From positions 1 to 64,000 of the forward strand of contig NZ_LFLU01000004.1 of assembly GCF_001189965.1 (NCBI RefSeq): 64,000 bases of DNA. The letters run 5' to 3'. The DNA is from Herbaspirillum rhizosphaerae. Its GTDB lineage: Bacteria > Pseudomonadota > Gammaproteobacteria > Burkholderiales > Burkholderiaceae_D. Positions 9,377 through 17,841 of the stretch are shown piece after piece; positions within the stretch are counted from its first letter, which is position 1, and each line of letters starts with the position of its first letter. The notes below the pieces were generated by a model. That model was not told where the DNA came from. It worked only from the letters and a program-made list of their open reading frames with translations, and searched no databases. Made by a program: the position numbers and the translations under genes.

Positions 9377-9469
9377 AAGCTTTCCTGCCTGAAGAAGAAA
9401 TCGACGAAGCCAAGACATTAACAGATGGCGCGCATCCGCCGCATCGAAGAATCACCGGATTCGCAGGTA

Positions 9470-9667
9470 TCAGCCGGCCTCATCCATCGGCGCAAAACGC
9501 GGCACGCACTTGCCGTCGACTTCGATGATTTCGTGAAATACCTCTTTCGGACGAATCCAGACCGTACCGTTGGCGGCGCGATAAACAACCATCGGCGTCA
9601 GATCCGATTCCAGCGTCGCGTCATGGAGAAACTCGTAAATACCGCCCTTGTAATGCTGGTAGCGCAT
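9470..9667 (-). CDS. DUF1653 family small protein
   Basis: This 65-residue protein has the DUF1653 pattern: an N-terminal HYKGGIYEFL, a central MVVYRA..G.VWIRP and the ending F.PM. The family is widespread and single-domain, with no established function. The start is the ATG at 9667, which has GAGGT about six bases upstream. It lies downstream of tRNA-Leu, separated by a terminator. Confidence 0.87.
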   Translation of the reverse strand: MRYQHYKGGIYEFLHDATLESDLTPMVVYRAANGTVWIRPKEVFHEIIEVDGKCVPRFAPMDEAG

Positions 9668-9705
9668 GCGAACCTCAACAGAAAATTGAATGACCAAAAT
9701 GAAAA

Positions 9706-9751
9706 CGCCCGGAACAAGATGCGACCGAAGTCAGTACATTCTTGCCGGGCG
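9706..9751 (-). terminator. Terminator of tRNA-Leu
   Basis: CGCCCGG..CAAGA (9706-9719) pairs with TCTTGCCGGGCG (9740-9751) with a two-base bulge and a 20-base loop, followed on the minus strand by TTTTCATTTT. Confidence 0.55.
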
Positions 9752-9779
9752 AACATCACAACATAAACAAAGGGAATGT

Positions 9780-9866
9780 TGGTGCGAGGGAGGGGACTCG
9801 AACCCCTACACCATTGCTGGCGTCAGGACCTAAACCTGGTGCGTCTACCAATTTCGCCACCCTCGC
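9780..9866 (-). tRNA. tRNA-Leu (anticodon TAG)
   Basis: The minus strand reads an 87-nt type II tRNA with a long variable arm, starting GCGAGGGTGGCG and ending CCCTCGCACCA, with CCA encoded. The anticodon loop GTTTAGGTC carries TAG, for Leu CUN codons. Confidence 0.96.
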
Positions 9867-10228
9867 TGAAAGGTGCATCACCGACCGGACTGCGTTGGGA
9901 CTTTTCAGCGTATTTGCCGGAAAACCAAGCCCTGTCAATGAGGTAGCATTTTTATTGCAGCCCGCTATTCTACTGCAAGCTTGGCAGACTGTCTGCGTTT
10001 TTTATACGGCCGTGACGCAATTTTCACGCGGCCGCCGGCGCTTGCTTTGCTGCCAAAACCGGCATGTCGAATCCGCATCGACACGCGCCATCAGCAGATA
10101 TACAACTCTTCGGAAATCGGCGCCGGCAGATTTTTCCATTACTATTCGGGACAGAAAAAGTCGGCAGCAAGCGCATCGTCTTCGCATCGCTGCGCCCGCC
10201 CTCACCTACTCCACCGGATATCCGTTGC
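9867..10228. other. tRNA-Leu / hpnC divergent intergenic region
   Basis: This stretch of 362 bases has no credible gene. It holds the likely tRNA-Leu promoter on the minus strand and must hold the hpnC promoter on the plus strand, which I could not place with confidence. Confidence 0.6.
9911..9938 (-). promoter_or_regulatory. Possible tRNA-Leu promoter
   Basis: A perfect -35 TTGACA on the minus strand (9933-9938) with a weak -10 CAAATA (9911-9916) after 16 bases. Confidence 0.45.
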
Positions 10229-11038
10229 ATGGCCGTTGACCATTACGAAAATTTCCCCGTCGCTTCGATCCTGCTGCCGGCCCGTCTGCGCCCCGCCGTC
10301 AAAGCCATCTATGCCTTCGCGCGCAGCGCCGACGACATCGCCGATGAAGGCGACGCCGAACCGGCGCAACGGATTGCCGCGCTGACCGCCTATGAAGAAC
10401 AACTGGACCGGATCGAAGCGGGCCAGCCCAGCGTCGCCCCCTTGTTTGCCGCGCTGGCGCATGTCATCCACGAATATGCGCTGCCGCTGACGCCATTTCG
10501 CGACCTGCTGTCCGCATTCAAGCAAGACGTGACGACCACCCGCTATCCACACTTCGACGCTCTGCTGGATTACTGCCGTCGCTCCGCCAACCCGGTCGGC
10601 ACGCTGATGCTGCATCTCTATAAGGCGGCCACGCCTGAGAATGTGCGGGATTCGGACTCCATTTGCTCGTCGCTGCAACTGATCAATTTTTGGCAGGACG
10701 TCGCCATCGATTGGAACAAGCAACGAATTTACCTTCCGCTCGACGATCTGCAAAGCCATGGCGTCAGCGAGCAGGATATAGCCGATGCCACCAGCAGCCC
10801 GGCCTGGCGCGCATTGATGCAATTTGAAATCGCACGCGCTCGCAGCATGATGATCAAGGGCGCGCCGCTGGCCAAGCGCTTGCCGGGACGCGTGGGTTGG
10901 GAGCTGCGCCTGGTGGTGCAAGGCGGCCTGCGTATTCTGGAACGCCTGGAACAAACGCAAGGCGATGTCTTCAGGCACAGGCCGCAACTGCGAGCCTGGG
11001 ATTGGTGGCTGGTGTTGTCGCGTGCAGTCTGCATGTAG
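10229..11038 (+). CDS. hpnC: Squalene synthase-like HpnC (hydroxysqualene synthase)
   Basis: This is a trans-isoprenyl diphosphate synthase of the squalene/phytoene synthase family. In the HpnCDE pathway HpnC converts presqualene diphosphate made by HpnD into hydroxysqualene. The two aspartate-rich metal-binding motifs are DDIAD (35-39) and NFWQDVAID (153-161, Asp157 and Asp161). The length is 269 residues from the ATG at 10229; 55 in-frame codons upstream are low-complexity and lie in the promoter region. It is split from hpnD and hpnE by about 4 kb containing four unrelated protein genes and a tRNA, whereas in many bacteria hpnC, hpnD and hpnE are adjacent. Confidence 0.9.
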   Translation: MAVDHYENFPVASILLPARLRPAVKAIYAFARSADDIADEGDAEPAQRIAALTAYEEQLDRIEAGQPSVAPLFAALAHVIHEYALPLTPFRDLLSAFKQDVTTTRYPHFDALLDYCRRSANPVGTLMLHLYKAATPENVRDSDSICSSLQLINFWQDVAIDWNKQRIYLPLDDLQSHGVSEQDIADATSSPAWRALMQFEIARARSMMIKGAPLAKRLPGRVGWELRLVVQGGLRILERLEQTQGDVFRHRPQLRAWDWWLVLSRAVCM

Positions 11039-11066
11039 TCGACGCTGGCACGAGTGCCGGGAACGC

Positions 11067-11097
11067 AAAAAAGCCTCTTCATGGAAGAGGCTTTTTT
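11067..11097 (+). terminator. Terminator after hpnC
   Basis: A perfect 14-bp stem AAAAAAGCCTCTTC/GAAGAGGCTTTTTT with a 3-base loop. It can act in both directions between hpnC and the convergent small exported protein gene. Confidence 0.9.
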
Positions 11098-11143
11098 ACG
11101 TCGGCGCAACGAGATTTCGTGCTCGCCGCGCCGGAAAGGGAAA

Positions 11144-11488
11144 TTACGAACCCTTGTTCAGATCACTCTTGGGCTGAGGCTGAGACAACTGGGCGTTGCG
11201 CTCTGCCGTGGCATCCTTCTTTTCCTGCTTCAGGGCCTGCTTCGCGGCCTTCTTGTCGGCGCGGGCTTGCTGATTGGCGGCCTTCTTTTGCGCCTTGTAA
11301 TCGGCCTTGGCATCGGCATCAGACTGACGCTTCTGTACATAGGGGTCGCCGGAGACGCCGTTGGCCGTCGAGGCCGGGGCGACCATGCCAGGCGAAGCAG
11401 GCACTTGCGTGGTGTTCGCGGTTTGCGCCATGGCGCCGCCGGTCATGGCGAGGAATGCAGCAGCGATAGCGAGTTGACGTGTTTTCAT
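11144..11488 (-). CDS. Exported lysine/alanine-rich small protein
   Basis: A protein of 114 residues of unknown function. A clear signal peptide covers residues 1-21 (cleavage after AMA before Gln22). The mature part is Pro/Ala/Thr-rich, then turns into a highly charged Lys/Ala/Asp/Gln region (about 55-105) with spacing suggesting a continuous helix or coiled coil. No cysteines and no catalytic motif are seen. It is convergent with hpnC and shares its terminator. Proteins of this composition are common as short periplasmic hypotheticals in Burkholderiales; I do not assign a role. Confidence 0.75.
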   Translation of the reverse strand: MKTRQLAIAAAFLAMTGGAMAQTANTTQVPASPGMVAPASTANGVSGDPYVQKRQSDADAKADYKAQKKAANQQARADKKAAKQALKQEKKDATAERNAQLSQPQPKSDLNKGS

Positions 11489-11728
11489 AGGTGAATCTCC
11501 TTATTGTGGTTTCAAAATAATTCCGCCGCCCGGCCAGTACCGGAGAGATGCTTCACAATGTCTGTCAGACATCGCCGGACACCGCTCCCACACTGGCTTT
11601 GCGAGGGGCATGCAGTAATAGAAACCGGAAATTCAGCTTGGTTCGCCGCCATTTGAAAGCGAATGTTAAAGCGCTTGCATAAAGCACTTTTCACGCGTTC
11701 GCGTTGCGCAACCGGATCAGGCTCGTGC

Positions 11729-11935
11729 TCAACGCTTTTGATGTCTTTTCTTGTAAATCATCTTGGCATCCGCCAGTGCGCGCTCCTGCGTACGCATTGC
11801 TTCGTGATCGTCATGCGCAACGAAAAAATCGTTGGCTTGCGCCTTCACCACCATCTTGATCGCATCGGCGTCGTCGACGTCGTACAGTTCCGCGATGAGC
11901 GTCGTCACTTCGTCCAGATATTCTTCGTAAGTCAT
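11729..11935 (-). CDS. Small hypothetical protein of 68 residues
   Basis: I do not recognise this protein. It starts MTYEEYLDEV, is acidic in its first half and ends in the basic tail KKRHQKR. The ATG at 11935 has GAGAGGCAAG directly upstream, a good ribosome binding site. The longer open frame upstream runs antisense through the initiator tRNA and is rejected. It lies between a signal-peptide protein and tRNA-fMet with over 150 bases free on both sides, so it is probably monocistronic. Confidence 0.65.
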   Translation of the reverse strand: MTYEEYLDEVTTLIAELYDVDDADAIKMVVKAQANDFFVAHDDHEAMRTQERALADAKMIYKKRHQKR

Positions 11936-12065
11936 TGCTTGCCTCTCTCTTTGATTGCTCGTGCGCATTGCCCTTGCCCTGCCCGAAGCGCGCAGTGTAT
12001 GCGCCCCACCCCGCACAAGTCTATCGCTGCGCACAAAATATTTACAGCAAGATCGGGATGAGCGC

Positions 12066-12094
12066 TTGCTATTCAAATTGATACTCTGTAGACT
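12066..12094 (+). promoter_or_regulatory. Putative promoter of tRNA-fMet
   Basis: -35 TTGCTA (12066-12071), a 17-base spacer and -10 TAGACT (12089-12094) sit 14 bases before the tRNA 5' end. Confidence 0.5.
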
Positions 12095-12107
12095 TCGGCC
12101 TCTCAGA

Positions 12108-12184
<77 letters not shown>

Positions 12185-12194
12185 ATACCGCAAC

Positions 12195-12224
12195 AAGGGC
12201 TTGCACATCGTGCAGGCCCTTTTG
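12195..12224 (+). terminator. Terminator of tRNA-fMet
   Basis: A 12-bp stem AAGGGCTTGCAC (12195-12206) / GTGCAGGCCCTT (12210-12221) with one G-T pair and a 3-base loop, followed by TTGC and further T. Confidence 0.8.
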
Positions 12225-12359
12225 CTTTGCTTCCGGCCTTTGTGCCGTTGCTGTTGATTCTTTATATCGCGGATGCTGTCGCTGATCGCCTGACTCAAGG
12301 CTGCTGACCATGCCGCTCTGTTAGACTTCCCTCACTTCCGTTAGCGCTCAGGTCCAATC

Positions 12360-13766
12360 ATGGTGAACACGACACCCTCGCCCTCCCTTCCTTTTTCGAA
12401 CCTGGCGCTCATGCCCGCCATGCTCGCCAATCTGGACGCCCTCGGCTATCGCGAGATGACCACGATCCAAGCGGAGAGCTTGCCCACGGCGCTGGAAGGC
12501 CGCGACCTGATTGCCCAGGCCAAGACCGGCAGCGGCAAGACCGCCGCATTCGGCATTGCCATGCTGCATCGGCTGAATCCGGCCTATTTTGCAATCCAGG
12601 GCCTGGTCGTCTGCCCGACGCGGGAACTGGCCGACCAGGTGTCGAATGAATTGCGCCGCCTCGCGCGCTTCACCGAAAACATCAAGATCCTGACCCTGTG
12701 CGGCGGCACCGCCATGCGTCCGCAAATTGCATCGCTGGAACACGGCTGCCATATCGTCGTCGGCACGCCCGGCCGCATCCGCGATCACATCGGGCGCGCC
12801 ACCATCAACCTCAAAGCCGTCCAGACGCTGGTGCTCGACGAAGCCGACCGCATGGTCGACATGGGATTCTACGAAGACATCGAAGGCATCGTCAGCGCCT
12901 GTCCTTCGCGCCGCCAGACGCTGCTGTTTTCGGCGACCTATCCGGACGATATTCGCAAAGCCAGCGCGCGCTTCCTGCACGAGCCGGTCGAGATCAAGGT
13001 GGAAGCCCAGCACGACGGTGAAAAAATCGAACAACGCTTCTTCGAAGTCTCGGCCGAACAGCGCAATTTTGCCGTCGCGCGCCTGCTCCAGCACTATCAG
13101 CCGGTCTCGACGCTGGCCTTCTGCAACACCAAGATCCATTGCCGCGAGCTGGCGGAAGAATTGCGCGCGCAAGGGTTCAGCGCACTGGCCCTGTACGGCG
13201 ACCTGGAACAGCGCGAACGCGATGAAATCCTGGTGCAATTCGCCAATCAAAGCTGCTCGGTGCTGGTCGCCACGGACGTGGCCGCGCGCGGGCTCGACAT
13301 CGCCAACCTGAGCGCAGTCATCAACGTCGACGTCACGCGCGACACGGAAGTCCACATCCACCGCATCGGCCGCACCGGTCGCGGCCAGGACAAGGGCCTG
13401 GCGCTGAATCTGTGCATCCCGACCGAAAAGCGCTGGGTGAAACTGATCGAGGAATATCAGAAGGCGCCGGTGCAGTGGTTTGACCTCAATGCGCTGGACA
13501 CCAATGAAGACAAAGTGCTGCGCGCGCCGATGCGGACCTTGTGCATTCAGGGCGGCAAGAAGGACAAGCTGCGCCCCGGCGACTTGCTTGGTGCGCTGAC
13601 CGGCGATGTCGGCCTGACCAAGGAACAAGTCGGCAAGATCAACGTATTCGAATTCTCAACTTATGTGGCGCTGGATTACCGCATTGCCGAGAAAGCCTAT
13701 GCACGCCTGAGCGAAGGCAACATCAAGGGCCGCAACTTCAAGATGCGCCTGATGCGCAGCGCCTGA
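12360..13766 (+). CDS. dbpA: ATP-dependent RNA helicase DbpA
   Basis: DbpA is a DEAD-box helicase that acts in assembly of the large ribosomal subunit through hairpin 92 of 23S rRNA. Visible motifs are the Q motif region near residue 36, Walker A AKTGSGKT (54-61), PTREL (86-90), DEAD (160-163), SAT (about 191) and HRIGRTGR near residue 340. The C-terminal DbpA RNA-binding domain (about 395-468) is present, with DLLGALTGDVGL and the ending GRNFKMRLM. The length of 468 residues fits the family. It follows the initiator tRNA and its terminator, and has its own strong terminator. Confidence 0.93.
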   Translation: MVNTTPSPSLPFSNLALMPAMLANLDALGYREMTTIQAESLPTALEGRDLIAQAKTGSGKTAAFGIAMLHRLNPAYFAIQGLVVCPTRELADQVSNELRRLARFTENIKILTLCGGTAMRPQIASLEHGCHIVVGTPGRIRDHIGRATINLKAVQTLVLDEADRMVDMGFYEDIEGIVSACPSRRQTLLFSATYPDDIRKASARFLHEPVEIKVEAQHDGEKIEQRFFEVSAEQRNFAVARLLQHYQPVSTLAFCNTKIHCRELAEELRAQGFSALALYGDLEQRERDEILVQFANQSCSVLVATDVAARGLDIANLSAVINVDVTRDTEVHIHRIGRTGRGQDKGLALNLCIPTEKRWVKLIEEYQKAPVQWFDLNALDTNEDKVLRAPMRTLCIQGGKKDKLRPGDLLGALTGDVGLTKEQVGKINVFEFSTYVALDYRIAEKAYARLSEGNIKGRNFKMRLMRSA

Positions 13767-13797
13767 AGGCAGCCCGAGCGCCAACCTGCAGCAAATA

Positions 13798-13826
13798 AAA
13801 AAAGCAGCCTCGCAGGCTGCTTTTTT
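13798..13826 (+). terminator. Bidirectional terminator after dbpA
   Basis: A perfect 13-bp stem AAAAAAGCAGCCT/AGGCTGCTTTTTT with a CGC loop lies between dbpA and the convergent HDOD gene. Confidence 0.92.
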
Positions 13827-13849
13827 ATTTTCCCACCGGCGCGATGGCG

Positions 13850-14686
13850 TCAGATCAGCAACGCCTGCGTCAGCGAGCGGATTTCGTCGGCGGAATCGTC
13901 CAGCACTTCGCGCAGCGACTCGTCGCCGATGAATTCGTCGACGATCGTATCCGGCGCACGGCCTGCTTCCAGCAAACTCTTCTGGAACGGCGACGGCACC
14001 GGCGACAACTCCTTGGCCAGCAGCAGCACGTCGCCCAGGGTTTCCGGCGGCAACACGCGAATGCCATGCCACAACGACTCCACCGCCGCCACGACGGCTT
14101 CCGGAATGCCGAGCTTCTTCAGCACCGCGCGACCGATCATCTTTTCGCCGTATTCCGCCCAGTCTTCGGAATTGCCGTCGAGCAGTCCCGGGAATTCATC
14201 CGTGCGCGACAGCAGGTAAAACCCGCCGACTTCATGGACGATGCCGGCGAACATGGCGGTTTCCGGATCCAGTCGCGTCAGCTTCAGTGCAATCACCTGA
14301 GCGATCGCGGCGACGTTGGCCGTGTGCTCCCACAATTGCGCCGCCTTGACGCGCATTTCCGGATCGGAGATGTTGCGGCCCAGCTGACGCACGATGACGG
14401 CGGTCGTAATCGCGTTCAGGGTTTTGAAGCCGAGACGCATGACCGCCGTGCGAACGTTGTTGATTTCACCGCCGGAGCGGTTGTATGCGGCCGAATTGGC
14501 GATCGCCACGGTACGCGCCGACAGCAGCGGCTCGGCCATCACCAGTTTGGCGGCGGCCTCGAGATGGCAATTCGGATCGTTAAGCGCTTGCTGCAGTTTG
14601 ATCGATGCATTGACGTTGGTAGGGAATACCAGTTCGCCGCGACCGGCCTGCGTTGCAATGCTTCTGAAAGCTTCCAGTCTGTTCAT
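13850..14686 (-). CDS. HDOD domain protein
   Basis: This 278-residue protein looks like a stand-alone HDOD (PF08668) signalling domain, a relative of HD hydrolases that usually lacks a complete metal site. It has the family's ordered helices: Leu-rich ALNDPNCHLEAAAKLVMAEP (20-50 region), SAAYNRSGGEINNVRTAV (95 region), LWEHTANVAAIAQ and GIVHEVGGFYLL. The His-Asp pair that would bind metal is not present in HEVGG, so a catalytic role is doubtful. HDOD proteins often take part in motility, chemotaxis or stress signalling; nothing here indicates which. The start ATG at 14686 has GAGGAGA about ten bases upstream. Confidence 0.82.
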   Translation of the reverse strand: MNRLEAFRSIATQAGRGELVFPTNVNASIKLQQALNDPNCHLEAAAKLVMAEPLLSARTVAIANSAAYNRSGGEINNVRTAVMRLGFKTLNAITTAVIVRQLGRNISDPEMRVKAAQLWEHTANVAAIAQVIALKLTRLDPETAMFAGIVHEVGGFYLLSRTDEFPGLLDGNSEDWAEYGEKMIGRAVLKKLGIPEAVVAAVESLWHGIRVLPPETLGDVLLLAKELSPVPSPFQKSLLEAGRAPDTIVDEFIGDESLREVLDDSADEIRSLTQALLI

Positions 14687-15076
14687 GAAGAATTAGTCTC
14701 CTCGCCTTGATATAAGCTACTCACCCCCGCCGCATCCGGCAATCTTCCTGTGAAGAAGCTTGCGCCGGTCCGGCCTCGTGTCTTTTCTGTCGCCTGTCTG
14801 CGGATCCGCCGCTGCGACACCGTTGGTATTTTGTGTTTTTATCAACAGCATCCGGATACCTGTCGCAGCAATAAAAGCAATTGCCGCCAGTCATGCCTCG
14901 TTGCCCCCAGCTTAATGTACAAAGTCGGCTGCTGCAACCAGATATATCGGGGTCTTTCCCCTCTGTTTTCCGCGTTTAAAACGCGCCCGGCGCGCGAAGC
15001 AGATTGCCCTTCGCCCCTCAGTCGGCTAGCATAGCGGCTTCGCGCATTGCGCCCGCTTTCATCGCCATCCCACTTC
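14687..15076. other. HDOD / hpnD divergent intergenic region
   Basis: A stretch of 390 bases without a convincing gene. It holds the likely hpnD promoter and the HDOD gene leader; I see no repeat or RNA structure worth naming in the rest. Confidence 0.6.
15004..15032 (+). promoter_or_regulatory. Putative hpnD promoter
   Basis: -35 TTGCCC (15004-15009), a 17-base spacer and -10 TAGCAT (15027-15032), each matching four of six consensus bases, 44 bases before the hpnD ATG. Confidence 0.45.
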
Positions 15077-15910
15077 ATGTCTCCTGACGACTATTGCCAG
15101 CAAAAAGCTGCCCAGAGCGGTTCCAGCTTTTACTACAGTTTCTTGTTCCTGCCGCCTGAGCGCCGACGCGCCATTACTGCACTGTACGCCTTCTGCCGCG
15201 AAGTGGACGATACCGTCGATGAAATAGAAGACGCCGGCGTGGCCCGCACCAAGCTGATGTGGTGGCGCAAGGAAATCGCGGCGATGCTCAACGGAAATCC
15301 CAGCCATCCGGTCACGCTGGCGCTGCAGCCGCACGTGGCGACCTACGGCCTCAAAGGCGAGCACCTGCAGGCCATCATCGACGGCATGGAAATGGATCTG
15401 GACCAGACCCGCTACCTCGACTTCCCCGGCCTGCAGCGTTATTGCTGGCACGTCGCCAGCGTGGTGGGCATTTTGTCGGCCAGCATCTTCGGCGTCACCC
15501 AGGGCGGCACGCTGCTGTTTGCGGAAAAACTCGGACTCGCGTTCCAGTTGACCAATATCATCCGCGACGTCGGCGAAGACGGACGCAAGGGCCGCATTTA
15601 TTTGCCGGTCAATGAATTGCAGCAATTCAACGTTACCGCGGCCGATATTCTTAATGCTCGCCACAGCGAAAATTTCGAGAAACTGATGCTTTTTCAAGTC
15701 GAGCGCGCCCAGCGCGTATATGACGAGGCGTTCGCACTGCTTCCCAAACAAGACCGCCGCGCCCAGCGCCCCGGCCTGATGATGGCGGCGATATACCGCA
15801 CGCTGCTCAATGAAATCGAACGCGACGGCTTCCATGTCTTGAATCAGCGCATTTCGCTCACGCCGATACGCAAGCTCTGGCTGGCCTGGAAAACCTACAT
15901 CCGCGGCTGA
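15077..15910 (+). CDS. hpnD: Presqualene diphosphate synthase HpnD
   Basis: HpnD condenses two farnesyl diphosphates to presqualene diphosphate, the first step of HpnCDE squalene synthesis. Both metal-binding motifs are complete: DDTVD (44-48) and NIIRDVGED (160-168, Asp164 and Asp168). The FYYSFLFLPPERRRA stretch at 18-32 is typical for HpnD. The length is 277 residues from the ATG at 15077, chosen for its MSPDDYCQQK start; an ATG-like codon ten residues upstream is less likely. It begins the hpnD / YxeA-like / hpnE cluster. Confidence 0.93.
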   Translation: MSPDDYCQQKAAQSGSSFYYSFLFLPPERRRAITALYAFCREVDDTVDEIEDAGVARTKLMWWRKEIAAMLNGNPSHPVTLALQPHVATYGLKGEHLQAIIDGMEMDLDQTRYLDFPGLQRYCWHVASVVGILSASIFGVTQGGTLLFAEKLGLAFQLTNIIRDVGEDGRKGRIYLPVNELQQFNVTAADILNARHSENFEKLMLFQVERAQRVYDEAFALLPKQDRRAQRPGLMMAAIYRTLLNEIERDGFHVLNQRISLTPIRKLWLAWKTYIRG

Positions 15911-15995
15911 AATCGCAGCAAATATTGCCCGCCGGGCGACTGAACTTTCAACCTGTCGAAACGTCAATTTACTTTCCGAAATTGGCAGACAGAAG

Positions 15996-16355
15996 ATGAA
16001 ACGCATTTATGTACTATCCCTGCTCGCGGGCGTCGCTTTTGCCGTTTGCGTCTTGATGAGCCCGGGTTTCAACGCGCTGCTCAAGCGCGTGGGCAAAGAC
16101 GAGTTTTACGTATACGTGGTAAATCCGGGAAAAAAGATGCTGCCGGATGCCCATGCCGGGGAGCACTATGAATACCGCCTCCCGGCCGTCGAAGAAAACG
16201 GCATGCAAAAGACGCTGACGTTCACGGCGACCAAGCAGTTGTCGCTCGACACCTATCTGCGGCTCTATGTGTCCTCGGCCGACCAAGTCACCGCCTGGGA
16301 AGAAGTCCCGCTGCAAGAATTACCGGACCGGATCAAGAATGGGAACATCCCCTGA
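15996..16355 (+). CDS. YxeA-like small exported protein within the squalene cluster
   Basis: This 119-residue protein has an N-terminal hydrophobic segment (about 5-22) that is a signal peptide or anchor. The rest matches the YxeA/DUF1093 pattern: EHYEYRLPAVEENG, then LTFTATKQL, YLRLYV and a late EEVPLQELP. Function in the family is unknown; it is best known from Firmicutes, and I infer the match from pattern only. The gene lies 85 bases after hpnD, and its last 17 bases overlap the start of hpnE, so it is very likely translated together with hpnE. That position suggests a link to squalene or membrane lipid handling, which is inference. Confidence 0.7.
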   Translation: MKRIYVLSLLAGVAFAVCVLMSPGFNALLKRVGKDEFYVYVVNPGKKMLPDAHAGEHYEYRLPAVEENGMQKTLTFTATKQLSLDTYLRLYVSSADQVTAWEEVPLQELPDRIKNGNIP

Positions 16356-17691
16356 TAACAATAAGCAGGATCACATCGCCGTCATCGGCGGCGGCTGGGC
16401 CGGCTGCGCCGCTGCCGTCAGACTGGCGCAAGCAGGACGACGCGTCAGCCTGTTTGAAGCCGGCCGCACCCTCGGCGGCCGCGCACGCCGCGTCGACATC
16501 GACGGCCGCACGCTGGACAACGGTCAGCACATCTTGCTCGGCGCCTATCGCACCACACTGAAACTGATGAAAACCGTCGGCATCGATGCCGGCCAGACCT
16601 TGCTGCGCCTGCCGCTGCAAATGCGTTATCCCGCACATACGGACGGCATGGACTTCATCGCCCCACGCCTGCCCGCTCCCCTGCATGTATTGCTTGCGCT
16701 GATCCGGGCCAAAGGACTGACGCGCGACGACAAAATGGCGCTGGCGCGTTTTTCCACCACTGCGCGCTGGATGGGCTGGCAGCTGTACGAAGACTGCAGC
16801 GTCGCCGAATTGCTGGAGCGCTATGAACAGACCGAGCGCCTGACCCGGCTGATGTGGACGCCGCTCTGCATCGCCGCGCTGAACACGCCGCCGCAGCGTG
16901 CCTCGGCGCAGGTCTTCCTGAACGTGCTGCGCGATAGCCTGGGAGCACGCCGCGCCGCATCGGACATGCTGATTCCGCGCACCGACCTGACCTCGCTGTT
17001 TCCCCAACAAGCTGCCGCGTTTGTCGAGCAGCGCGGCGGCGAGGTCCATTGCGGCCACGCCGTTGATGCAATCGCGGCCTTGCAAGAAGGCTGGCAGATC
17101 CGTTTCAGGCAAAGCGGGCAGACCGCATCGTTCGACGGCGTCGTCATTGCCGCCGGCCCGGAAGCCGCAGCCGATCTGCTGGAAGGGATCAGCGACACGA
17201 CCGCGCTGCGCGCCCTGAACTACGAACCGATCACCACCTGCTATTTGCAATACCCGCCGCAGGTCCGCCTCGATCAGGCCTTCTACGCGTTGCTGGACGA
17301 TCCGCAGCAAGCGGCATGGGGCCAATTCGTCTTCGATCGCGGCCAGCTCGGCGCCGGCGACTCCGCCGACTCCACCGACTCCGGCCTGCTCGCCGTAGTG
17401 GTCAGCGCCGCCGGCGATGCGCTCGCGCAGGGCCATGCCGCATTGACCGCAGGCATCACTTCGCAACTCGCGCAACAGTTGCAAAATCCGCTTCTGGAAA
17501 CGCCGCTGTGGAGCAAGGTCATCTCCGAAAAACGCGCCACGTTCTCCTGCACGCCGGGCCTGTTACGCCCGGACAATAGCGCCATGCCGCCCGGGCTGGC
17601 GCTGGCCGGCGACTATGTTGCCGGCGACTATCCCGCCACGCTGGAAGCTGCCGCGCAAAGCGGCATCAAGGCCGCCGAACTGTTTTTATAA
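16339..17691 (+). CDS. hpnE: Hydroxysqualene dehydroxylase HpnE
   Basis: HpnE is a FAD-dependent amine-oxidase-fold enzyme that reduces hydroxysqualene to squalene, the last step of HpnCDE. The dinucleotide-binding motif VIGGGWAGCAAA (Gly17, Gly19, Gly22) is followed by the ribose-binding Glu40 and GGRARR. The C-terminal FAD contact region reads LALAGDYVAGDYPATLEAAAQSG. The length is 450 residues from the ATG at 16339, which lies inside the end of the preceding gene. No hopene cyclase gene follows; the cluster ends here before lldD. Confidence 0.92.
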   Translation: MGTSPDNNKQDHIAVIGGGWAGCAAAVRLAQAGRRVSLFEAGRTLGGRARRVDIDGRTLDNGQHILLGAYRTTLKLMKTVGIDAGQTLLRLPLQMRYPAHTDGMDFIAPRLPAPLHVLLALIRAKGLTRDDKMALARFSTTARWMGWQLYEDCSVAELLERYEQTERLTRLMWTPLCIAALNTPPQRASAQVFLNVLRDSLGARRAASDMLIPRTDLTSLFPQQAAAFVEQRGGEVHCGHAVDAIAALQEGWQIRFRQSGQTASFDGVVIAAGPEAAADLLEGISDTTALRALNYEPITTCYLQYPPQVRLDQAFYALLDDPQQAAWGQFVFDRGQLGAGDSADSTDSGLLAVVVSAAGDALAQGHAALTAGITSQLAQQLQNPLLETPLWSKVISEKRATFSCTPGLLRPDNSAMPPGLALAGDYVAGDYPATLEAAAQSGIKAAELFL

Positions 17692-17746
17692 GCAGCCGGG
17701 CCGTCGCGGCAATGTAAGCGGAGTTTGATTCAGCGAAACTTTTCAT

Positions 17747-17760
17747 CTTTGGCGCCAAAG
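17747..17760. promoter_or_regulatory. Perfect palindrome upstream of lldD
   Basis: CTTTGGCGCCAAAG is a perfect 14-bp palindrome 82 bases before the lldD start. It is a plausible operator; the regulator is not in the window. Confidence 0.45.
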
Positions 17761-17841
17761 GGATTCACCCCATGACCGCGTGGTTTGTTCTACGATACGG
17801 TCAAAATTCATATTTACGGATTCCATTTTCGGAGAATAAAC

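Noticed and set aside
14750-15034. A 94-codon open frame before hpnD
   Set aside because: It is Cys/Arg-rich, has no ribosome binding site, covers the likely hpnD promoter and resembles no family.
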